The translations under genes were made by a program, and so were the position numbers. A stretch of DNA of 64,000 nucleotides from assembly GCA_964007475.1 (NCBI GenBank), contig OZ023273.1, positions 31,859,287 to 31,923,286 of the forward strand, read 5' to 3'. The notes under the pieces are model-generated. The model was not told the origin of the DNA. It saw only the letters and a program-made list of their open reading frames with translations, and did not search any database. Of this stretch, positions 21,910-34,302 are shown in pieces; positions within the stretch are counted from its first letter, which is position 1, and the number at the start of each line of letters is the position of its first letter. Source of the stretch: Hybos culiciformis. Taxonomy: Eukaryota > Arthropoda > Insecta > Diptera > Hybotidae.

Positions 21910-22126
21910 AAAAAAACTGAGGACAAGCCGCATGAAAAAGTAGAAAATAACTTTTTCTTCACACACAGAGGTAGACTGAGATTTTTTGATTGGGACATTT
22001 CTCTTGAACATTCTTTCTCTTCATGAATCAAATCACTTACGTCCCAATCAAAAAATCTGAGTCCACCTGTGTGTGAAGAAAAAGTTGTTTTCTACTTTTT
22101 CATGCGGCTTGTCCTCAGTTTTTTTA
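21910..22126. repeat. Long hairpin (arms about 80-85 bp)
   Basis: The left arm, aaaaaaactgaggacaagcc through gattttttgattgggac, is repeated inverted as gtcccaatcaaaaaatctg through ggcttgtcctcagttttttt. The arms match apart from a few bases and small indels. The neighbouring stretch 21340-21900 is an imperfect repeat of gaaaa-rich words (ggaaaactcgg, gaaaatttgg) of no known type. Confidence 0.75.
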
Positions 22127-22444
22127 AACCTTAACAAACTTCGATAAAAGTTTCTCATTACACTCACTACTAGAAAATTGTCATTTACGATTTTAAAGAA
22201 AAGTTGAAAAATTGTTGAACATGAGACTGATTGATGAAATAAAAATAAATTTTGGAAAAATCTTTAAAGAATAATTGTAAATAAAAAAAGTTGTTTAAAA
22301 ACTCATATATTTAAAAATAAAAACTAAAAAACTATAAATAAATAAAAATTTTAATTCCAAAAAAATTTAGTAAAAAAAAAATTATTTTTCATGCTAAAAA
22401 AATGTATACAAAGTTAAAGGAAACTTTTTTTTTATCCATAACAT

Positions 22445-23399
22445 CAGAGCTGTAAAATTTCAAATGCTTTGGTGTTGAGTACTAGTAATGATTACAAAGT
22501 AATTATATTTGAAAAAGTAATCAATACTTTTCTTAACAAGGAATTGTATTTAGAAAAGTATTGATTACAAAGTAATTGTATTTAAAAAGGAATCAATACT
22601 TTTTTAAAAAAGGAATTATATTTAGAAAAGTATTGATTCAAAGTAATTAGATTTAAAAAGGAATCAATACTTTTTTTAGAAAGTAATTATATTTAGAAAA
22701 GTATTGATTACAAAGTAATTGTATTTAAAAAGGAATCAACACTTTTCTAAAAAGTAATTGTATTTAGAAAAGTATTGATTACAAAGTAATTAGATTTGAA
22801 AAGGAATCAATACTTTTCTTAAAAAAGAATTGTATTTACATATAGTTAAATATTGGCATTACTTCTAATAAAATACCTATTATGTATAGTTATTAGAAAA
22901 TAATTTGGATCAATATTTCAATATAATTAAAATTATATAAATTGAAAATAAACTAAATAGTTTGCCTGTAGGTAACAGAGGAATACCTCTGATTTACATT
23001 TTTAGGTATTCTGAATTAAATATTTAAAAAATTATTTTTTGATTTATTGATTCCTTTTCAAATCCAATTACTTTGTATTCAATACTTTTATAAATACAAT
23101 TACTTTTTAGAAAAGTATTGATTCCTTTTTAAAAAATTACTTTGTAATCAATACTTGTCTAAATATAATTCCTTTTAAAAAAGTATTGATTCCTTTTTAA
23201 ATCTAATTAATTTGTAATCAATACTTTTCTAAATATAATTTTTTTTTTTAAAAAAAGTATTGATTTCTTTTTAAATACAATTACTTGTAATCAATACTTT
23301 TCTAAATACAATTCCTTGTTAAGAAAAGTATTGATTACTTTTTGAAATACAAGTACTTTGTATTTGAATATCGAAAGTATTTGAATTTTTACAGCTCTG
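22445..23399. mobile_element. hAT-like fold-back element built from AAAAGTATTGATTAC words
   Basis: Terminal inverted repeats CAGAGCTGTAAAATTTCAAA / tttgaatttttacagctctg and a perfect 8-bp target duplication CATAACAT (22437-22444 and 23400-23407) identify a hAT-type non-autonomous element. Each arm (about 350 bp) is an array of about seven units of roughly 50 bp, made of attacaaagtaattgtattt and ggaatcaatacttttct. The right arm is the inverse of the left; the centre (about 22850-23035) is unique. No transposase is encoded. Confidence 0.85.
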
Positions 23400-23407
23400 C
23401 ATAACAT

Positions 23408-25500
23408 ACATACGTATTTTTATTTAATCACTCTTTTTTTTATTATTTTTCAAATGCTCTACGCGTGTCGCTGCTCACTAGATAAAGTAAATTAACTTTA
23501 ACTGCAAATTTAATTCGAAAAACCCATATAAAATAAAATTATTTTTAAAAAGTCATCCAGGCCCTGTATCCACCGCAAGTCGTGAGTCAAATCTAGTTAG
23601 CTAGATAAAATTTCAAATATAGTTTATTGTTTTTATTGCTCAATATTAAATATATGCTCTTTGGGTTTTTCTATAAGTGTTACTACTCTTAAAATAGCAA
23701 TGTTCTGTCTAGCACACAATTCACAAATAACATCCAACTTATAAAAGGCATACAAATTTATCTATACAAATAACAGCAGTCATACAATGAAACTATACTT
23801 AAATAAGTATCCCATAACAAATATTTTATATCTCCTCATTTGTTTGTTGCATAATTTGCTCATTATTTCGATGTTTCTACCGAGTGATAGTACCTACCTA
23901 TATATTTCTACCTTTTTGGATGTTAAGTTTATTTAATGCTCTAGTTCTAATTGTAAAATATAAACTACAGATTTTTAAAGATTGCCTATATTGTTACTTT
24001 ATTATGATACTCGTCAAATTTTATTAGAGCTGTGTTTGTAATTGTCAATGAAAATACTTTTTATTTAAATAATTTAGTGTTATAGAAACGTATAAGAGAT
24101 AGATTAAGCATAATATAAAGTACAAGTGTTGGTACAATGAAATAAATTATTCAGAAATTCAGTACTAACTAAAGTTATTCATGTATATGATTTCATGATA
24201 TTATATACTCAACATAAAATACCTACATTTTGTAAATTTTTAAATATCATTTTTATTCCTCAATGAATTCAATAAATAAGTAAATGATTCAAACACGTTT
24301 GGATTTTCGATATCCATATAATTTACATTTTATTTACGATATCATTTCATTAATAATTATTAATATAAATATAATTACACATCCTCATCCAAATTTGAAA
24401 AGAAAATTTCGGCTTAAAATAATATGCAATTTGTTGATAATTAAAAAAATCTTTTAATGTTATTTTGTAACAAAGTGAAATGAAATTTTAACATAACCAA
24501 TAATGAATATAATTAAAAATACGTTGATTTCGATTCTTTCATTCATTCTATTTTTAGGGCTATACTACTAAATACGTAGGTATTTATTTATTTTCGATAA
24601 ATCATATTATTTTTCATATTCATATATATTGCTTTTCGATGTTCAAACGAGCTGGTTTTAAATTCATTTAAATTCATCATTTTAAATTCTTGCTGTTATT
24701 ATCATTTTGTTATTAGGGTTCAGAGGAGAAAAAGTTAGAAAATTTAAATATAATATATAATAACGTGTATAATAATATGTTGATTTAGTTGTGTATTATA
24801 TATTTGAATAAAAAATATATGCAATACATTATGTAATATGTATTATTTTCATTAAATTTTAATATAGAACATATTATAATAATCTGTTTAATATGCATAC
24901 AATTTTTTTTGTTTTTTTTTAAATATGTACATTGTGCAAAAATATGTTTTCACAACAATATATTTATTAGCTTCTTTTAATAAAAATATTAAGATGTTTA
25001 ATGTATTTAATGTACGTATTGAGTTCTTTATTTTATGTAAACAAAAAGAATATGAACTTTGAGAATACATATAAATTGAATAAAATATAATGACGAGTGT
25101 CTGTGTTATTAAAATGAGATGCTTAAAGGATGTGGTTTATTAATAAATTTGTTATTAATGCAATCATTATTATTAATTTTAATTTATCTGAATATAATTT
25201 TTTTTATTAATTTCGAATATTTTACAATACAACAAAAAAAAAAGATATTCAATTGAAAGGAATTAAGGAAATTTTAATTTGAATCATTCATTTTAATAAT
25301 TATTAATAAAGAAGATTATTTTTTTTATTTATTTTTTTGTTTTTTGGAAAAAAAGATAATAATTTTGTCTTTGTTTTAGTATACATAGCAACCTGACATT
25401 TTTTTCATTTTTTCAAGTTAATCGTTAGACTTTCATTTTACGTTTATTTTATAGGCTGATATTTGACCAAAGTTTTTGCATTTCAGATTTAAAAAAAAAA
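23408..25500. other. Gene-free AT-rich stretch
   Basis: No reading frame with protein character, no RNA gene and no clear repeat boundaries are seen. The sequence is dominated by A/T runs and short TATA-like words. Confidence 0.6.
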
Positions 25501-26200
25501 ATTTTTTTTTGTGAGATATGACGATTCTTGTGGCAGAAGGCTTGGAAAATTTTGAAACTTCAAACTATCATCTCTCTGTTGTTAAATTTACAAAAATATT
25601 TTCAGATATCATTTTAAGTAGGTATTCGTGCGGGCTTTCTTTGCAGGTGCTGGCAACTCGGTGTTGCCAGTTTAACCCATACAGAAACCCTAAAAACACT
25701 GAAAAAACAAAAAATGGGTTTTTTCATTTGAATGTACTCCCTCAATTTTCAACAGATTTGGTCACTCTATACCATTTTGGAAAGGCCACTTTAAAAAGCC
25801 GCTTTCGCAGGTTGAAATTTTTTAATGTTTTAGAAGATAATTCACTTCTTAGAATTTCCCCATACAAAAAAATTACCATTTTTAGCCATTTTCAAAAATG
25901 TTGTACTCCATGATCTTACGTACGATATTTTTCAAACTTCGCAATCAAAAAGTACATATTTATACCTTTCCAAAGCCGCTTTCGCAGGTGAAATCGGTCC
26001 AGTACTTTCGGATTGGCGGAATTTTATATAAAACCAGTTTTGAAGTTTTTTGGTTCGATTTTTGCTCAGTTTTACTGTATATATTTTCGAGAACTGTTTT
26101 AAACAGACTCCCCTTCCATTTCACTTTCATAGACATTGTCATATAAGCTTTGAAATTCTTTTTTTTTAATGTTTCTTCCACATCAATTTAATTTTCTTTC
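25500..26200. repeat. Less AT-rich stretch with an internal repeat, probably an old transposon
   Basis: aaagccgctttcgcaggt occurs twice (about 25796 and 25973) and ggcaactcggtgttgcc at about 25650 is a small palindrome. Open frames exist on both strands but none resembles a known protein. The composition differs from its surroundings, which suggests a decayed inserted element. Confidence 0.35.
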
Positions 26201-26334
26201 CAATTTTCTTTTCCAAACTTATAACCTAAACTTTTTGTTATTGTAATTTGTTTTTTCAGTATTTAATCCTATCTGATTTTACAATAATTTCTGAAAGGCA
26301 TATAGCAAGTTCTATAAAATCAAGTACCTCCGAA

Positions 26335-26495
26335 CAGGGCTGGACTGGGATCGGGAAATTCAAATTTTCTTTGTAAAAAAATTTTCTCACGCTTAAAAAA
26401 AAAATTAAAAGTAAACATCATAATTTTAGACAACAGATTTTAGTACCGCCCACCAGGAAGCTCCTTCTAGCTTGTTAGGCCAGTCCAGCTCGGTC
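26335..26495. mobile_element. Possible small MITE with GGGCTGGACTGGG ends
   Basis: agggctggactggg at about 26337 and ggccagtccagct at about 26480 form an imperfect inverted pair around about 130 bp of non-coding DNA. The limits are uncertain. Confidence 0.4.
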
Positions 26496-27136
26496 TCACG
26501 AGTTGTTTTGAGTCGCTTTTACGTTTTTTAGTAGTAGATAATTGTTTTAAATTATTCGAACGTTTTATCCGCTCATTCACGTTCCAACATGCATTTCCTA
26601 AAAACATGTCCTCATAAATTTTGGTTTTTCAGTTTTTGTTATGGATTCGTTCTTTAAAATTGAGTTTTTGAATAATAACGGACATTTTTTTTTTCGTAAT
26701 TTTTTTAATTTGTCAAAGCTCTTTTATTTATTATTCGATTCTTAAAATTTTTTTTTGTTGGAAAGGTCTTGAAACGGTCTTTTTCGGTTTCATTTCTGTA
26801 GTACAAATATTGCCCAAAAGGTGGAGCAATTTTAGTTTAATACTTCAAATTGGTTAAAACGCCATCTATACAATATTTTCAGGAACTAAAACTTTCTATA
26901 AAAATGAAGGTAAACTCCTCGTGAATCAAAGTCTAGAACATCATGAAAGGCTATTTCGAAGTTTTCTTACTCAAAATTGCTTAATTTCAAAAAAACCAAA
27001 AAGTAACGGTAAAACCTAAAAAAACCAAAATGGCGGCAAACTTGTTGAACAAACATAATTTGTAATACCACTTACTACCACTTTCAAGAATAAAAATCCA
27101 ATTTTTGCAAAAAACGCGTTTTTGTCAGGTTGCTTA

Positions 27137-27479
27137 CAGTACCGACTCGATCGTTGCAACTAATTAAAACCAGGCGAATTGCAACGACCGCGTTTGTTGC
27201 AACGACCGAGTATCATTGTTTATAAGGAACCTCTTATAGCAAACTTGCCGCACTTATATAGAATTGATCCGTCATCGTCGCATTGCAACGTTACTGCGAT
27301 GAGTGTTCTATTTAAACTATTTAAACTATTTGTATAAAAATAATTTGTTGCAACGATCAAGTAAAAAATTTTGAAAGTTGCAACGACTAGATCGTTCAGA
27401 GGAAAATTTTAATGGTTTTTCGGTTGCAACGACTGAATAGTTGCAACTATCGAGTGTTGCATCGATCGAGTCGGTACTG
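27137..27479. mobile_element. Tc1/mariner-like MITE with repeated GTTGCAACGACCGAG words
   Basis: The ends CAGTACCGACTCGATCGTTG and the inverted ATCGATCGAGTCGGTACTG lie between TA dinucleotides (27135-27136 and 27480-27481), the target used by Tc1/mariner elements. Inside, gttgcaacgaycgagt-like words recur at least seven times in both orientations. 343 bp, no coding region. Confidence 0.75.
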
Positions 27480-27619
27480 TATTAAAATTCGATGATTAAT
27501 ATATTTTGTAATTTGTCTACATATAATAAAATATTAAAGGTACTATTTTTAGCAGTTTAAAATAGAATTATGTGAAAAATATTTCTTTTGCGACAAGTAA
27601 AAATTTTTAATGTGCACGT

Positions 27620-27780
27620 GTTCGGTAAGTTGTATTTACATTCGCAAATTTAGCTCGGTAAATGGTCCATTACATGTATCAATACACATGCAATTATAGG
27701 AAAATGTAATTGTATTTACATTTCCCTGTGATGTAATTTGTATTTACATTTCCCTATATTGTATTTACTTTCTTCATTTT
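27620..27780. repeat. Direct repeats of TGTATTTACATTTCCCT
   Basis: tgtatttacatt occurs about four times with related spacer words (tccctatattg, ggaaaatgtaat). It is a local minisatellite with no gene. Confidence 0.5.
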
Positions 27781-27833
27781 GAACTGAGTAATACTATAAA
27801 CAAAAATACTATCTCTCACACTCACAATATTTC

Positions 27834-28035
27834 CCTTTTTTCCTTTTATCTCTAAAAGAAAGAGAAATTGAAGGATAATTAACGTGGAAAATTTCCCTTT
27901 TTTTCTTTTATCTCTAAAAGAAAGAGAAATTAAAGGATAATTAACGTGGAAAATTTCCCTTTTTTTCTTTTATCTCTAAAAGAAAGAGAAATTAAAGTAT
28001 AATTAACGTGGAAAATTTCTCTTTTTTTTCTTTTA
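27834..28035 (+). repeat. Tandem repeat, about 66-bp unit, three copies
   Basis: tttccctttttttcttttat, then ctctaaaagaaagagaaatt and aaggataattaacgtggaaa, recurs three times with few differences, followed by a partial fourth. The polypyrimidine/polypurine character would allow unusual DNA structures. Confidence 0.8.
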
Positions 28036-28109
28036 TCTTTATTTTTTATTATAAATTATCTCTATATTCTCTCTTTGCAACTTCCTCTCAAATGCACATT
28101 AAAGCAGTA

Positions 28110-28246
28110 TACAATACATGTTAATCAAATTTGTTATACAGCTCGTTGTGTATACACACAAACAAATATGACTCGTGTTCGTGCCTATGAGTTTGTGTGT
28201 ATACACAACTCGCAATTGATAACAAACTTTCATAACATGTATTGTA
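28110..28246. repeat. Hairpin (arms about 55 bp) with GTGTATACACAC motif
   Basis: acaatacatgttaatcaaat through gttgtgtatacacacaaac is mirrored by gtttgtgtgtatacacaac through ataacatgtattgt. gtgtatacac is itself palindromic. An open frame runs through it but has no protein signature. Confidence 0.65.
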
Positions 28247-30250
28247 ATCTACTATTAAAAGAGTGTGTCTCGAATTTCTTAGTATTTATTTTTAAAAAAA
28301 AATTTAATTAAATAAATTTACCATGAAATATTTCCCATGATTATGATTATTTATTACATTTATGTTTTATAGTTTTAATAGGAATTAAACCAAAAAAGGT
28401 AAACAAATTAATTTAGTTTCATTTAAAACATTCACAAACAGATCTATATTGCGAAATGAAAACAGATTTTTATTTTTGAATATATCCTGGATGAAAAAGG
28501 TCAAGAATGATATTTTTGAATTATTTTTTATGATATTTTTTGATTACAATTCACTTAGTAAGCTTCACCATAAAAAGATATACGAGTACATAAAATTTTG
28601 TTTTTCATTTAATTTGTTTTTTTTTTGTAAATTACTTCGGCTTTGTCGAAGAAAAAATTAGAACTTCTATAACTTTTGACCTAATGAACGGAGTGGGCTC
28701 AAAATAGGTTTAAAATTATCTTTTTTGATATCTCCATCGCCGAACTAAAATGATAGTTTTTCATTTATTACATATTTATTTAATTATCATGAAAATAAAG
28801 AAAAAAAGTAAAAAAATTGCAAAAAAAAAAGTATCTTGAAATAGAAATTGCTCGTAAATTTTAGTATGCACGTCCCTGTGCGCGAATATACATTTGGAAT
28901 ATTTTTATTCAGAATATTTTTATTACACCCACAACTAACACACAGAGAGAGAACAACTAATAATTTGAAAAAAAAAAAAAAAAATTAAATATTTAATTTT
29001 CAAATCAATATCCGAATGTTCAACTAAAAGTTTAATTTTTTTTTTGGTAAAAATAAACTTAAAAGCTTTTAAGATAATTTTTATTTGCATTTCTTCTTAC
29101 TTTAATAATATGTACATCCGTTGTGTAAACGTTTGAAAAAAGGATTACTGATAAAAAAAAAATGTTAAAATTTTTATCCTTTATTATTCTGAATTAATAA
29201 TTAAATTAATATGAGCATTATTGGAATTATTATTCCATTATGTGTACATAATTATGTATGTATTTTTAATGTGATCGTAAATTGATAACGACAGACTATA
29301 CTAAGTAATTAAAAATAAAAATATCAATTTTTTTTGTGCCATTTATCTTTTCTGTGAGCTCAGATAAAAATTTCAATGACAAGGAAAATTTCATTATACT
29401 TAAAACTTAACGTTCTTTAAAACTTGTACTTTGTATAATTTTCAATGAGACTTTACCTCACAGATTTTATTTCTAGTCGGAAAATAGAATGAAAATAAAT
29501 AATTATGTGATAAAATACGAATAAACCAAGATTATTAAATGGCTTTTTAAATGTATATTCTCATAGCAATATATTTGAATTTGACTGTTCGTCAGTTTCG
29601 GAATTTTATTTAGTTCTTGTAAAAGCTGTAAAAATTTTGGTTTGCTGAAATATTCCATTTCTTTTAATATAACAGTTTTTGATCGAAAAATATCTGTGGT
29701 TCAAGTTTAAGTTAATTCTACAAAAGCGACTTCTAATATTTTTATACGTTTTACACGATTTTATTTAAAACACAAACTCTGTGCGTTTGTCCGGTTGTTT
29801 CATTCAAATCTACAGCAACTGATGTTTGATCCTTTTCCAGCGAACCGATTGTGCTAAAATTATGCACAGATTTAAATTTTTATTTATTTCTTTATTCCTT
29901 AATCTAAAATACAGTTTACTATAAAATTTAAATTTATTGCGATGCGAAATTACGGAAGTAAATAGACGACTTGTCTTGTCTAATTTTTTGACAATAAAAT
30001 ATTCAATTTTGTTCACTGCACAATTCATAAAATAATTTGTATATTTTCTATATTTTTTTTTCCATAAAAAACCAATGGTTTAATTAGAAATAAAAAAAAT
30101 ATATAATAAAATAATTTAATTTTTATTATTTTAATGTGCCAAAAAAAAGTCATATTTGCATATTTATTTATTTTATAAATTATATGTTCAACAATGGTTT
30201 TTTTTTAATCTGTCTAATTTAAATTTATTTTGGTTGATTTCTTTTTTGCA

Positions 30251-30852
30251 GGGTGTGTTTATGTTGGAGCTTCGATAAGCTACGTTACTAGCATAGAAAG
30301 GAGAAATTTTATATATATAGTTTTTCATAGAACTGTTTATGGTGGAGCTGCGATAAAAGTTGTGATAAATGATAAGAGAGGTGATAAAAGCTAAGTTGAT
30401 TTTCTTTGCTAGTATCGTTGATAAATATTTGTTTTTTTTTATAAAGTTGGGTATCCGCTTTAACAACTAAATCTGAAAATATAATATATCTATGTAATGT
30501 TAAAAATATTGATGTTTTGTGAAAATTTCTTAAGTTTTTCTCAAATTTTTCGTAAATGCTCGTTAATATAATATATAATCTCCCTTAGGTTCTTGAAAAG
30601 GCGGTGAATATATTATATTTGCATTCCCAATTTCCAAATATTCAAAATTTGGCGCACTAGATAATTAAAAAATGCTTTCTTCTTCCGAATCACTAAATTT
30701 TATTAGAATTATTGAATTTTAATTTTTACATAATTACCAAATTGCTAATTACGTTTTAATCTCTGCTCCATTATAAACGTAATAGAAACTCTTTTATCTA
30801 CATGCTTTTATCACAGCTCTTATCGTTTATCGCAACTCCAACATAAACACAC
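30251..30852. mobile_element. MITE with repeated GTTTATGTTGGAGCTGCGATAA word
   Basis: GGTGTGTTTATGTTGGAG at the left and ctccaacataaacacacc at the right are inverted ends. Further copies sit inside (tgtttatggtggagctgcga, tgataaatgataagag and the inverted gcttttatcacagctcttat). 602 bp, no transposase. The stretches 28250-30250 and 30853-34300 around it hold only AT-rich sequence. Confidence 0.65.
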
Positions 30853-33800
30853 CATAATTTTCGTTCATTATACACCGTATTCTATAATTATGTTTAATTC
30901 ATATGTATACATAAACATTCATTTATTTGGATTTGTACAAAATATAAGTTTTTTTTTGTTGCTTGTAGAGAGTTGGTTGACAGTCATGGTCACATTAAAG
31001 AACATAGAAATTTAAGCGACATTATTTTGTGGTTTTTTTAGGAGTCACAAAAAACAACTATTTTTTTAAATTAAAAAAAAAAAATATAATAAAAAAAAAA
31101 CACAAAACATAACCAGAAAAACTTTTTTAAATTTAGGTTTTACCAAGCAGAGCGTTTATGACGTTAAAAAAAAAAAATTTTATGGTTATGGTATAAAAAA
31201 TTACGATTTCAATTGAAACTAATTGAATAATGTATATATATTTTTAACGAACATAAGATTTAATTAAATTTGACTGTACAATATAGTAGGTATGATGATT
31301 TTTAAAAATTTTATATTAAAATAAATTTTATGGAAAATTATGGCCGTAGAAATATTATGGTTAGAATTTGAAACATTTAACATATACTTTTTCTATATTG
31401 TCGACCTACGAAATATTTCCTGATTTCAATGAAATTGTTTAAGGAAAATTACAAATTATTGTCAGGAAATATTTTCAATGTAAAAGTAATAATATTTCAA
31501 CGCAACGAACTTATTTACATTTAGTCGTGATTTAATCAATACTTGTAATTTAAAAGATTTTTTGATTTAGTTCTATTTTAAACTTATGGTTAAAAAGAAG
31601 AATTAGGAAAGAAGAATTTACAAATTATAAGCAAAAACCTATTTAAAAAATATGAACGTAAAAAAATCATTCTCGCTATGTTTATATTATTAAATCTATG
31701 ATCTATAGACTTCCTTTCATTTTGCATTAAAAAATTATAAATTTTTTTTATTCACATTTTTTTCTAATTGAATTATTGTACCTATATACATTATATTTAA
31801 GTTTTTGTGACAGTTTTTATTTTTATCAAGATTGCTATAGACGGTGTTATATAAATCTTCCGCATTATTTCACTATATAGTATATAATATCTTTTAAAAA
31901 TATCCCCATAAAAAAAAAACACTAAATAAAAGGAAAACTTCTATCCATTTTATTGATTTTCTAAATCCCAAAAAAAAAAAAAAAATTCAATATACACCAA
32001 TTTTTTTTTTTCTAATTTTATATTCTCCCAATATAAAAATAAACTAACGATAAAAAAAAAAATTGCAACTGCAGATAAGTTAATTTTAACAAACTGAATT
32101 TATGGTTCTGCTGGTACATATCTATGTGACATTTAAAATGTGATTTAATGATCCAATTTTATCATGTTGCTCCCAGTATATACTAATTGAATTCCCTCAT
32201 CTATTTCTTCTCAAATTATCGTTTAACAGGTTTCTGAATTCTCGAATTTTTTTATTTTTTTTTGTTCTTCTCAAATAAAAAAGTTGGTATAAAAATAAAA
32301 ATTGCAATTTGTGGTTAGTCTCTTAAATGAATGGAACAAATAAAAAATCAATTCTCTTTTATTGATTTATGTTAACTTTATATGTATGTATATAATAATA
32401 TATGATGCCTACCTAAAAACAATGGATGACATATAGTATAAGAATGCATAGGATAATAATGAAAAGAAAAGAAATGATGAAAATTTTGCTAAAATTTGAC
32501 AATTAAAAATGTTTGTGTATTGCAAATAAATTAATTTAAAAAATTTAATTTTGAGCTTTAATTTAAGAAAATAATAGAGTGCTTCCGTTTTCAAACTTAT
32601 TTTAAAAATTAAAAAAAAAATATATTTTTTTTTAGCATTTGCAAAATATTTTTAATTACAGGAAATTACAAAAAAAAAAGGCTATAAAATGTTAAATTAG
32701 TAGTAATTTTAAATACAAAATAATAAGTTCTAAACTTATTTTTTATTCAGAACTTCCCAAAGGAGGTAATTAAAACTTAACAAAAAAAAGAACTAAATAT
32801 GTTCCCTCTTAACACACAAATAATATTTTTATTATTTTTAATTTCAAACTTTTGGAATGTTGAATAGCTAATTATTAAGGTATATAAACAAATATATTAT
32901 GTTAAATTTTCCGAACTTTTTTTTTTTTAAACATTAAGATTTTTATAAATCCATGTACATAAATGGATGTGGCCTCAATATAATTAAATGAAAATGTTAT
33001 GTACTCGTCGTGAATATTAATGTTCTTTTTGGAATTTCCAATGTATGATTAAGATGTGTGTCTATAGTAGTGAGAACGAAATAATTTTACGCTTTTTAAA
33101 TTTTACGCGTTTTTAAATCTGTTTATTTGTGATTGCTAATTATATTACATTCAAATGATGAGTCATTAGTTCATATGTATTATATTTTAAGTAGTTTATT
33201 CATATAACTTTGACGTACATATATAATAAATCATTTAATTTTATTCAAGGTGTTAATATTTTCACTTAAAATGAGCTTTAGCTAATTTTATTTTTCTAAG
33301 TAAAATTAAGAAAACTATAAACAAAATATATTTCTTTATTTTTTTTTGTGAGAATATACCTCTATAGTTTGCGGTATTTTTAAAACTGAAATTTTCACTT
33401 TATTTAATTGAAAGAAATTAAAGAGAATATCAAAAGAAATAAAAAAAGAAAATTCTTTTAAAAGTTTTTTAATTGCTTTTTTCTTTTATTTTATTTTTTT
33501 CTTACTTTGTTTTATTTAAAAAAATTAAAGAAAAATAGTTTTCACTTTTTTTTTTTCCGTAATAAACTTTGGTCAAAGTATTAAATATAATGAATTTTCC
33601 AGTTGTTTTTTTCCCCGTTTTCTAAGATATTTAGAAAAATAATTTTTTAAAAGGAAAAACTAAAATTAATTTTCTTAAAAAAAAAAAAAAAAAAAAAAAC
33701 AAAAAGAAACATTATGTGAAAAAAAAACAATTTTAAGTGAATTAAATTCTCGTTAATTATGTTTTTTTTTATTTGTAATTTTTCTCAAATGCATCACATT

Positions 33801-34302
33801 TTTTTTTTTGTTTGTTAAAGTGATGAATTAGTCCAATTTAATATTCCGATGTTTTCCAAAAGCAAAAAAAAAAAAAAAATAGAAAAAATATCTCATTGAA
33901 TTATTTCATGAAATAAAAACAATAATATTCACGAAGTGGGAAAAACTATTTGGATGTTTTTTTTTTTCGTATTATTTCAGAATGATAAATTTACTTTTCT
34001 ATTTTCTAGGTTTATTTAAGTATATAAATTGTTAAGTTAACAAAATCGTAACTATTAAATAAATAAAAGAAAATCCAAAGTTTAAATTAAGGTTTATTTT
34101 AAACTCGTGGATAGAATTTAAAAAAATATATAAAAAAAATGTACACTTTCCATGATTGCTAATGGTGCAGTTTTTGGGGGAGTACTCTACATACTAATAA
34201 AAGTGAAAATAATATCTCAAGGCAAATGAGTATAAAAATTAATATTAATCGAATTTTATTAATTTTAGTTGTCATTACATTTCTAAACATTTTCCTTTAT
34301 AT
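30853..34302. other. Gene-free AT-rich stretch
   Basis: Long A and T homopolymers and AT words only; no gene, RNA gene or bounded repeat could be supported. Confidence 0.6.

Noticed and set aside
22485..23390. Possible CRISPR-like array of a short word
   Set aside because: The words alternate orientation between the two arms and are bounded by transposon ends with a target duplication.
24888..25070. Small - strand open frame (60 codons) and similar short frames in 19.7-51 kb
   Set aside because: Phe, Ile, Lys, Asn and Tyr dominate, as expected for random AT-rich DNA; no motif or splice context.
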